Origin: Glandiceps talaboti
Lineage: Eukaryota; Hemichordata; Enteropneusta; Spengelidae
Assembly (NCBI RefSeq): GCF_964340395.1
Contig: NC_135552.1
Span: 7,504,494-7,568,493 of the forward strand
Reading direction: 5' to 3'
DNA length: 64,000 nucleotides
Shown here in pieces: positions 35,501-45,258 of the stretch. Each line of letters begins with the position of its first letter. Within the stretch, counting starts at the first letter, position 1. The notes beneath the pieces are model-generated. The model saw only the letters and a list, made by a program, of their open reading frames with translations, had not been told where the DNA came from and made no database searches. Position numbers and translations under genes: made by a program.

Positions 35501-36411
35501 CAAACACGAAACTTCAAAAATTATCACATACTTGTATGCAAATGAACATGCACGCATTCCATGCACACAACAAATCATGTGAACACAGTCACATTTTCAC
35601 AAAATTTGCTGTTTGAATTAATAATAACAGAAGTCCACATGTGTAACCACGGTACTCACAAAAGACACAAAAGTTCAAGTTCAAGGATAGTGGGTTAAGC
35701 TCAAGCAAGGCAGGCTGAGTTCCAAGCATGACGGTATCGCCATGCTTTCTCTATGCTAGGGAGAACACTGGTACCAGTGTGTATACTAAGGCTCTTTAGT
35801 ATTTGCAATTGTGCTTGCAATGTTTTTACTACACTTTCTTTCACTTAGCCTGTGAAAGTGTGACAGCAGAAGATACAGCAAGCACTCAAGCAAATATCCC
35901 AAGTACACCAAACTGGTATATACATGCAGTTCTGTTGTATGCTAAATTTCTTAATTCAACATAGAATTAAATCTGTATATAGACAATACAATTGGATATA
36001 AATTTTTTTACATGACTTAGGAATGATAGGAACACTGCATACTTTGATTGCTGCATCAAAAAAAGTCACATCAGTTGAATAAGAATGAGATATGATACAT
36101 TGTAAGTACATGTGTATTTTTACAGAAAAAAATTATTTACTATAAAGTAAAAGTCTTCATTTCTGGGATACTATCACTATTGCTATTGTGAAGCCAGGCA
36201 AGCATATCACAAACCAAGGAAGTGGTAATTCAAATTTATGATGTGTTTGAGTCTTTCAGGTGATACTAAACAAGGCCCACCAGGTGACACTCAACGAGGC
36301 CAAAACTCTACACGTAAAAGCAGGGACACCAGTGGTAGCAGAAAAACAAAGAGGAAATCTACTCCTGAAAGTACCTCAGATAAAAAGAAAATGAAATCAC
36401 CCATCAACTGA
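26537..36411 (+). CDS. C2H2 finger / long 14-residue repeat / degenerate tyrosine-recombinase-like protein
   Basis: Coding exons are 26537-28813, 29414-34379, 34824-34943 and 36260-36411. Phases join exactly to 2504 residues. The ATG is the first after an in-frame stop (26525) in an exon whose 3' splice site is at 26519-26520. Order: an unrecognised N-terminal domain (about 1-175); three ~75-residue degenerate repeats (DITK..TDP.QQTLHT...EDLT.RKDKP, about 270-475); four C2H2 fingers (about 580-750, the first isolated and the last ending H-x4-H); an acidic, Lys-rich linker; 43 x 14-residue repeats (1041-1642); a C2HC motif (C1931, C-x2-C-x11-H-x2-C); a helical region; and a C-terminal domain (about 2300-2415) resembling phage-integrase-type recombinases of animal mobile elements but without R, H and Y at the expected places. 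The last exon is basic (RKTKRK, KKKMK; likely nuclear signal). The product is probably a nuclear, DNA-associated protein of transposon origin. I know no ortholog name. Confidence 0.75.
30257..32062 (+). repeat. 43 perfect-register 42-bp coding repeats
   Basis: Forty-three copies of a 42-bp unit encode SE(A/L/V)RKNDQSIQEVT with no length change. Units 5-22 (30425-31180) recur exactly in type and order as units 23-40 (31181-31936), a 756-bp duplication. Variants (SVDRTNDQ, SELIKNDQ, SEVRKSDQ) mark the register. Two heptads per unit place A/L/V, N, I and V at a/d positions, so a long coiled coil is likely. Confidence 0.95.
35849..35902 (+). other. Possible 54-nt cassette exon of the large gene
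   Basis: Between exons 34824-34943 and 36260-36411 lies TTTCTTTCACTTAG followed by an open segment (CESVTAEDTASTQANIP). A weak donor GTACAC at 35903 would give 54 nt, in frame, entering and leaving in phase 1. Use of the alternative GTATAT donor at 35916 would create a stop. Inclusion would give 2522 residues. Confidence 0.4.
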
Positions 36412-37610
36412 AAGTAAAGAACCCGATTTTACTAGCAGTTACAACAAGATTACATATATCATACAAGTAGACCACTACCCCCAACGTAGGCATTAGTGCT
36501 GGAGGATTAGGTAAAAATCTATCCGATGTGAGAAGGATGGATGACAACCACCCTATCCAAAGACATAAACAAACATTGGAGGTATAATATTTGTATCACT
36601 TGTTGACTGTGCTTATATATGGTAGAGGATGAATAGTGTGAATTTTGTGATCATGATTACCAGCTGGTTAGATTGCCAAACTGTAAGAGTATCTCACAAG
36701 AATCACAACTTTGGTAAGATGCTATTTCACATGGTCAATAGAGGTTTCACTTGCCAGGAAAGTATCTAATACATTCCTATCCCAAGGGATGGCAAGATGA
36801 GGTATTTATAATTAGGCTTGTAGCACAAGTCCTTAGATCTGCATTCATAACGTTGGCCTAACAAAAGCCAAGCATGACAATACCCCTGGTGCATCTTTGG
36901 TGTTATGCTACCGTACATTTGGTCACTTTGAAAGTTAGCAGACTTGCACAAGAGTCTAGCAGTTAGACTAGTGTATATTGAGGATGTAATACAGAGTTAG
37001 CTTATACAAACTTACATATATCCTAGCTCTAGCTAACCATGTGTACATGTATATATAGTAGTAACACCATAACAATGTTGGAGATTTTGAAAAAATATGC
37101 CATTTTAGCCTACAATGTTCAGAATGCATGCTTGGTTCATGCTCAGACATATATACCATATATACATGACTTACAACTTGTAGGTGTTAGATTTTACAAT
37201 ATCATTATTAATCTGTTGAATTTCAAATAACCGGTGTATAGTATTGCAATTTATACAGTTCCCATTTATTTATTTATTTATTTATTCATCTTTCATATGC
37301 AGACTTCATTGCAGACCTCAGAGCGTTGAAAAATTGTTGTACATGTAAGATGTACAAACCGATAGACATCGGACAAAAAGACAATAACAGCGTACACTGC
37401 AAACTAAAGATTATCAGACTCACAAAAAGTTACAAAGGCAAGATTTTACTTTTTAAAAAGAAAGACAACTGAGAACATTAGAAAACTAAATTCTTATATT
37501 CTCTTTAAAAAAAATTGCAAGAACTCTGAGCTAAGCTCAACGATGGGGACAAACTGTTACCCAGAACAGCACCACTGTTGTGAAATGCCTATTTGCCATA
37601 TTCAGTTTTT
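36412..37610. other. 3' flank of the large gene; no gene seen
   Basis: Non-coding. It contains a (TTTA)n run at about 37264-37286. No clear AATAAA is evident close to the stop codon. Confidence 0.45.
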
Positions 37611-39918
37611 AGCTCCGCTGTCAGCGAAAGCTGAAAGCGTAGCTTTAGGTATAGGTGGGTATTGAGGTATAGAGAGTAGAGTGAATCATAGGTGTCCGTC
37701 AAACTTTTATATTTTTACTATCTATTCCGAAAGTGACAGTCGGAATTCTTCGATATTTGGTGTGCATGTTCCCTGGGGGGAGGCTATTCAGATTTGTTCA
37801 TGCCAAGTTGATCTGTGCCATTTTCAATTTTTTATGATTTTTTTTCATAAAATGTCATTTTCATCAACTCCTTGAAAACCTCTTATTAGATTGCTTTGAT
37901 ATCTGGCGTGTTGATGCGCAGGGGGTAGCTTACTCAGATTTGTTAATTTCAAGTCAGCACATCCTCATTTTTATTTTTTATGATTTTTTTTTTGTAATTT
38001 GAAAAAAAAATGAATATGTTAATGAGCATAATGACCGACGCCATATTGGAAATCAGTCGACGAGACTTTAAGTAAACTGCCACTTTTCAAAAGACACTAT
38101 TGACGTCAAACAAGCAATGTAATATGTGCTATAGTCATAATTCTATGCATTGGGCGCCCAAATGACAAGCGTTTGTTCGAAACAGGGTTGTAAACTTCAA
38201 ATCCAATGCTGCACCCTTCTACATAATCAGCCAGTCCGCAACATCCTCATTTGCATACTCTATCCTGATTCGACCAGAAGCTGAAGGTGACCTCATTTGA
38301 CCGAGCGATTTTCCACAGCAAGTATCTTGAGTATCAACACAGGACGTTCTTGGTACTCACTAAAATCACACTTCAGACCCACTATAAAAGTGTGATGTTT
38401 TCAGATAACATGTAACTTGTGGTTAATTCTATATTGTCGTGCAATTTGGAATGACAGTGAACCAGAATTCAGACAACTTGCGTAAGGAAGGGCATGCCAG
38501 GCATGCGGTTGAAGTTTATATGGCCGACAGTTCACATGTAAAGTTAAACGACATGAACGTGTCTTGCCTTTCCAAAATGCAAATATTTGGCAAGTAAAAA
38601 TAATTAAAATAATTACAACTTTAATTTGGTTTCAGACTTTGCATTATGTTTTGCGTATCTTTCCCCGTTTTACATGTAAATCCGAAAAGGTTCTCTCTCA
38701 TCATGTCATCAGTGTCAGTGATCATACCGCGCGGGGCTGCTTTGAGTACGAACGAAGTGAGGCATGTTGAGGTATTTTGTTGAGAATTATTAATATTGCG
38801 AAATGTCAAGTACAAGGTTTAAATACAATGGAATGATGAAAAAAATGGCAGAGTCTGCTGACAGGCGCCGGTCACAAGAAATACTGTGAATTAAAATATC
38901 AGACGATGTATGTATTAATCGCCGACAATCCACCCGTATGCATGAGGGACTAACCCGGAAGCAAGTCGTTGTCAGCCATACGTTACAGTGGTAACATCGT
39001 CCGAGAAATCGCTGCGTTCAGAGTGTCATTATTCACAGAATTGTTGTTTTCGAGTGAAAACCCGTCTTGAATTGTATAACTCTAACAAATGAAGACATGT
39101 CAAGTTATATTTTGAAAGTTGTATCGCTAGTTTGAGACGATTTTCTCACGTACTATCGAGGCTTACTTGGAAGTAGTAGGACCTTACTCCAGTTCATTGG
39201 GAAGTTTAGCCAGTCCGATAATTCTTTCTGGTTTAGTTTACAACACTTTTGATCACGCAGATTTTGTTGTTGTGATGAAAAGAAATAAAAAAAAGATCAT
39301 TTCAACCATTTCGTTGTGTTTTCTTTGTGAAAGGTAACCGAACATGAACGAGTGTTACCACTGTAACGTGTGGCTGAGAATGACTCTCTTCCGGGTACTT
39401 GAGATTGTCGCCGTACGGAAACTAAGATGGCGATTAATACATTTCTTCCCTATATATATCTACCACAACTAGTACAAGTTGAATGTTGTTGACTTTGTAA
39501 ATTTGTTAGAAAATTGAAATTCAAATTGCCTCAAAATTATTTTAGATCCCTAGTTTATTTCATTCATCATTAAAATTTTCCAGGGTTACAGCTGTAAGAC
39601 ACTGGAATTATTTATAGCCAACCTCAAAATCCTCTTTTTTTCTTTTTCTTGTGTGCATTTCCCAGTCATTTTTTTCTGAGATTTTGTGCAATTTTTCATA
39701 ACAGTAGATTTTTGTTATAAAATGGTGACTATGGTATAAAAGTACAGTACATTACCAACTTCTGTGTAAAATGTGTTTTATAGTGAGACATCATATGAAA
39801 CCACTAACCACTTTATTGCATCGCTAAAACAAAACTGCATAGTGAAGAGCTGATGACCTGAACCACTTCTGCACGTCACCAAAATAAAAAATTAAATTAA
39901 AAAAAAAACAGCGGAGCT
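37611..39918. mobile_element. TIR element (AGCTCCGCTG termini) with a nested foldback
   Basis: AGCTCCGCTG at 37611-37620 is matched by CAGCGGAGCT at 39909-39918, preceded by an A-rich tract. The 2.3 kb between holds no transposase frame. A second inverted-repeat unit lies inside at 38910-39442. The outer pair could also be two related element ends rather than one element. Confidence 0.5.
38910..39442. mobile_element. Nested element with ~95-bp imperfect inverted ends
   Basis: ATGTATTAATCGCC at 38910-38923 pairs with GGCGATTAATACAT at 39429-39442. Further inside, ACCCGGAAG and CAGCCATACGTTACAGTGG pair with CCACTGTAACGTGTGGCTG and CTTCCGGGT. The size is 533 bp with a unique centre, typical of a MITE with long inverted termini. 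Confidence 0.6.
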
Positions 39919-41531
39919 ATTCTGACCGATAGGTCGCTTGTTAACTTTAGGGATGTACATGATGTTGCTTTTACTGATATGTCTTGTGTTATGGGAATGA
40001 ATCTGGTTTGATAGACTGAACATTTCATTTCATTGCAGCTAGGTAACTAGGGGCAACATCTTTTATTGATTTTAGTTGCGTGTTGCCAGTTGGTGCTTCT
40101 ATCTAAAAATTTGAAGACTGACCCAACCCAAGTTTTCATTTACCCATACTGTATTGATATCACAGGGAATGTTGTCAATACACCATATTCATGTTATCGA
40201 AAAGACAATAAAAAGATTTCAGGGTTTGGCAACTTGACTAGGAGGACTGTTGTTCACTGACTGATTTGGGGCTGGAAGTGAGCGTCAGAATATTGTCATT
40301 ATAGGAAACAGTAGACACTATGTTTATCACACATACTGGCATACATGTTGTATGTGCTGCTTCTCCACAACTACCAATAATCAAAACATACTGAGCCACT
40401 AGTATGATGCTCTCGGATGTAATACAGCCTGATACTATTATCACAATAATTTTTGTCCCTACTTATTAAAACCAACTGGGGTGCCTGTAGAATGGGCCAG
40501 ATCTATGATGAACAGAATATTGCATATTATAATTCATAGATATGGTGTCAATCATAACATAGCATTTCAATTCTCGGAACCTGTAATAGCATTTTACCTC
40601 ATGCTAGATTGTCAAAATAAAACAAGAAGGTCTACTTATTCTCATGCATGTCTATAGTAATGCATGTGGAGCAGAAGTTATGGTGTCGACCGAGAAATCG
40701 AATTTTCATTATGTTTATGATGCACCTAGGCAGTAATATTCTATTTCAGGTACCGAGAATTTGAAATGAAACATTTCTTGTATATTTTATGGTATCAAGA
40801 TGAAACTTTCAGAAAGTGTTCCAGTATTTCCAGTCATCCTTGATTAAATATATTGTAATTAGATGAGATTAATTTGAATTTGTAGATTTGAAAATTATAT
40901 ATTATTTCACCACTAGTATTATTTATATTTCACATTACATATAAATTAAAAGCATGTAAAAAAAAAAAAAAGATCAAATTTTGCATATTTCATTGCTGAA
41001 TTGTAGTGATGAGGACTGTAATTGTTTACTAAATTTACTTGTAGTCTTCAATATCCGGTTAAAGTGTTGTGTTTGGTAAACTTGATTGATTGTCATTTTA
41101 GTAAAACAATGTTGTAGTTACACTTGACTCACACAACAGGCCTTTTCACAATTTACCATGGTGGCACTCTACTTCCTGTCTGTGTGTACCTTGGGGGTAT
41201 ACATGGTATAGATTACTTGGCTAATCATAGCTCAATATCTGAACAATACGAAAAATACCCCTGATTTTGATACACTTCTACAGAATACTAAGGGACAAAT
41301 GGTACTATGAGGTGATCATACCCCTAATTTGAGCGAGGGCACTGTATGCACAATTTCCTGTTTGCAGTCTGGAAATTCCTATTGCTACAGACTCATGAAT
41401 GTGAGACTGAGCAGTGTTTTCAAAGGAATATTGACCATGTTGACAGTGTATTTAAACACAACAATGGTCTTGGTTGTAGGTTGTTCAGTGTCTCCATCTC
41501 CATTAACCTTAGGATTATCTGTGAACTAAAG
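39919..41531. other. No gene seen
   Basis: AT-rich sequence with no open frame showing protein features and no recognisable repeat structure. Confidence 0.45.
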
Positions 41532-41535
41532 TTAA

Positions 41536-41799
41536 AGGGGAACACCACCACTCCAGAAACAAAAGTGTTTTATTAAACTTTGAGTTCTGGAGAGTCGTTT
41601 CATGATTTCACGTCATATAATTTTTGCTCGGTTGCCAAGAATGCCAACTTGAAATTCTTTTTCACCTCTATCATTCTTTCAGTGGAACACCATTGTGAAT
41701 AAACATACTACACATGTATATGTATTTATCTGAAGGAAATGACTCCCCAGAACCCAAAGTTTATGGAATTACTTTTGTTTCCTGCAGTGACATTCCCCT
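41536..41799. mobile_element. 264-bp MITE with TTAA target duplication
   Basis: The ends AGGGGAACACCACCACTCC and GTGACATTCCCCT are part of ~60-bp imperfect inverted repeats (both include GAAACAAAAGT and AACTTTG(A/G)GTTCTGG read inward). TTAA flanks both sides (41532-41535 and 41800-41803). TTAA is the piggyBac-type target, so this is probably a non-autonomous piggyBac-like element. Confidence 0.75.
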
Positions 41800-42111
41800 T
41801 TAATGGCCTCCCAAACGTTCATTATTGTCCCCAGTGCCCTCTCATTCATTCCTAGTTTTAATGTGAAATTGTACAATGAAGTTCCACTGTATACTTAGCT
41901 TTTAATAAGAATAAATAAAATACATTTTGTTTCATCAGGACTTCCTTTAGGTTTAATATGGTTATTTTTATGTTTGAGTGATTTCTACTACAACTGAAGC
42001 AAAGTTCAATATTGCCATGGTCAATATGGTTGTGTGTGTGTGTGTACATATATACTCCGGCATCATGTATCATGTGTGTGTATGTATATGTGTGAATAAA
42101 TGAATGAATGA

Positions 42112-42190
42112 CCGAGTCAAGGGTGATAACGGTCAAACTGAGTCAAGGGTGATAACAGTTAAACTGAGTCAAGGGTGATAACCCTCAAAC
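42112..42190. repeat. 26-bp tandem repeat, three units
   Basis: The unit (T/C)GAGTCAAGGGTGATAAC is repeated at 42114, 42140 and 42166. Units two and three contain TGAGTCA, an AP-1-type site. Confidence 0.8.
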
Positions 42191-43489
42191 CACTTCTGTT
42201 GTATTAGATGAGGATGTTTTTATTGGATGTCTTCCAGTGAAATTTTTCAAATCAAAGTAATTACACTATAAAGTATATCTGGGATAGACTGAAAGACATG
42301 TCAAGTAAAATATGTGTGACCTAAAAGGGTCTACTGACTTGTAGTGACAAAACATGTAGGTCAAGTATTTTCCAGCTGAATGAGGACAAAATTGGGAAAA
42401 ATACCATTATACCAGTGCCGGTAATATCAAAGAAAAGTCACGCAAAGTAATGGCAAATTTTGAATGTTTTGACTCGTATTTTGAACACTGCAGGACAAAC
42501 TAGAGGCGTATTGTTGTGACAAAGATGTGATGTGTTTCACGAAGTAGAATGAGCAGAGAATAATTCCACATTTTTTTGTTCAACTTGGCATGTGCATGGT
42601 ATAATAACGTGTACTCACCGACAGGCAATGATGTGACTTTTTAGCTACCATCCTAGTGCTGTGTGTGTGTGTGTGCATGTGTACATGTATGCTATGTGTA
42701 CCTTTATACTCCTTTGCAATAGATATAAACTAACTTACAAGAAGTGTGACAACCATTTGCTTTATTCCTCATTTCTGAAATGTACTAGTACAAGACAATT
42801 AAAATTGAAATATTGGTGCCATAGTGACTAAATAACACGTTTAACAAATGCACAATGTAGTCTGTTACACAAACATCGATATAATTCATATTCACCCCTC
42901 TCTACCAAGTTTTTATATATATTACAGTATAATCTATTTTATATTGTCTTAGTTAGATTCTAGAAAACCTCAAATCCTTTGGCCATATGGATGAGAATTG
43001 GGTATTTCTTTTTAATTGCTATATTTTATTTATTTGTGATTGATAACACAACAAAGTTTTTCTACTTCAAAAATAATATATACCAAGTCTCACCCAAATT
43101 AAGAAATGTGGGAAATATTTGTTATTGGACATACCATAACAAAATGTTTACACATTCTGTAACACTTTGCAATTTATTGAGCTTCAAAGATGGACTTTGT
43201 ATATTGTGTTTCATATAATTCTTTGAAGAATTTTAATATTAAGAACAGTATTGAACCTAAGTATTGTATTTAATTATGACATGGCACTTACATTCATAGA
43301 AATTTCCTTCAGAAACTAATTTTTTGGGGAAAACTTGATTTGGTCTGCGTGTGTGGATACTTGACTTCTTTGAGTGTACCATTTTAATTTTTAGATTCTT
43401 CACAAAAAACTTTCTTTAATGTTTTGTATGTGTTTGCTAACTATGACTCTGTGTAATAATCAAAGTAACCTTTCTTGTGTAAAACTTTT
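42191..43489. other. No gene seen
   Basis: AT-rich, with a GT microsatellite at about 42660-42676. No supported feature. Confidence 0.45.
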
Positions 43490-44198
43490 ACCACACAGTG
43501 CACTCTAAGAGCAAATGGTCTCTCATTTGAGTAAATTTAAATATGTTGCCTTAAAACTTAAATAGAGCTCAGCTAAAACATTTGTTACACTCCTTAGTAC
43601 AAAGTTTCTTTGATTTGTGTGGGTGTGCAGATGTCTTTTCAAACAATTACTGTTAAGAAAAAGCTCTCCCACACTTTTCACAGATAAATAGTCTTTGACT
43701 TGTATGCCTCCTCATGTGTACTTTAAGGGTATCATTTAGACGGAAAGGTTTACCACATTCTTTACACACAAATGGTCTTTCATTCATATGAAATGTTTTG
43801 TGCAGTGTCAAAGTAGTTTTTTGGGTTAAAACTGTTATCGCACTCTTCAAAGATTTTGTAGTTGTAAGTGTCCAACTATATATTTTCAAATCACTATTGT
43901 CAAGAAACCTTTACCACAGACTTTGCACATAAAAGATCTCTCGTTTCTGTGAACCCCCTAGATATGTATCTTCAGAGCAGAATTATGACAAAATTCCCTT
44001 CCACGCATGTGACTTTGGAGCTTTGCATAGACATGACGACCACACCCTTTACAAGTTGACACACATATAAGCTTTCTTGTTGATCACAAACCCTTTTCCA
44101 CATTATTACATGTAAGTTGTATCTCACTAGAGTGGGTTTTCATGTATCTTTTCAGATTTGTTTACCACCTTGTGTTTCAAACAAATGGTCTTTCATTT
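43490..44198 (-). pseudogene. Decayed C2H2 zinc-finger array
   Basis: Minus-strand reading shows finger pieces (ERPFVCKECGKPFRLNDTL, KVHMRRHTSQRLFICEKCG) between stops and frameshifts, with the same 28-residue spacing as the intact gene at 45259-47523 and the same strand. It is probably the former 3' part of that array or a dead tandem paralogue. Confidence 0.7.
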
Positions 44199-45026
44199 TT
44201 ACCTCCCATAAGGGTACGGGAGGTATTAAAAGGGGAATGTCTGTCTGTCTGTGTCTGTCTGTGTCATCATTTTCTAAAAATCGGCTGGCTCAATTGTAAT
44301 GAAATTTGGGATATATAATCTTTAGGGTAATAGCTAGACCTGATTAGGTTTGAGCCAGATCTGGTATTGTTTAATTAGAGAAATTTGCATATTAATGAAA
44401 TCAACTAATTACGCAATATCTTAAGACTGCATACTTCAATTTCAATATAATTTAGTATATTCGCTAAACATAACAACATACATTTGTCCTATAACATTCA
44501 TTGATGTATCTTAGAGCGTTAATGAATAATTTGCATAATTAATTATTTTCGGTAATTAGGCTATATCTTAAGAATACATCCTTCAATTCCAATATAATTC
44601 AGTACACACGTTAACCATAAGAAAACACATATGTCCTGTAAAGTTTGTTGGTGCACCGTACAGTGTTAATGAATAATTTGCATAATTAATGATTCTTGGT
44701 AATTAGGTTATACCTTACGACTGCATGCTTCAATTACAATACAATTCAGTACATACATTAACCATAACAAATTGTGTATGTCCTATAAAGTTAGTTGATG
44801 TACCCTACAGTGTTAATGAATAATTTGCATAATTAATGATTTTCGGTAATTAGGCTATATCTTATGACTGCATTAAAGTAGTATCATACACTCTTACATA
44901 CATTAACCTAAGAAAGCACACTTGTCCAAAAAACAAAGCCTGTTACCATAGTTTTTTTTAGTTTAATGAGTTATTTGCATAATTAGTGATTCCCTTACGA
45001 GAGGCATTCAGTTTAAATCTGGTTAT
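44199..45026 (+). repeat. CTTCCGTAAGG-family repeat inserted in decayed finger DNA
   Basis: It starts ACCTCCCATAAGGGTACGGG with a CTGT microsatellite, has three related segments carrying GAATAATTTGCATAATTAAT and GGTAATTAGG, and ends CCCTTACGAGAGGCATTCAG. It is homologous to 19001-20015. It is flanked on both sides by finger-derived sequence. Confidence 0.6.
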
Positions 45027-45258
45027 GGGTCTGTATTAACGTGCCACTTCATGAAATTGTTTAGCACACTCCTTGCAAGGCAAATGGATTCTTTGTGTGG
45101 CTCTCATGTGTAACTTCAGAGCCTTACTAGTAATATGAAACAATTCACCACAATGTTTGCATACAAATGATCTTTCAATTCAATATATGGCACATCATAT
45201 GTGATTTCAATGCACGATTCTCAGTAAAACATTTACCACACTTCTCAAAGAAAAATGG
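45027..45258 (-). pseudogene. Decayed fingers just past the stop codon
   Basis: Directly past the stop of the intact gene, the same frame continues as a finger (PFFFEKCGKCFTENRALKSH) and then breaks into fragments. The TGA stands where the linker Arg codon of TNER would be, so the present stop is a nonsense change in a once longer array. Confidence 0.7.
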
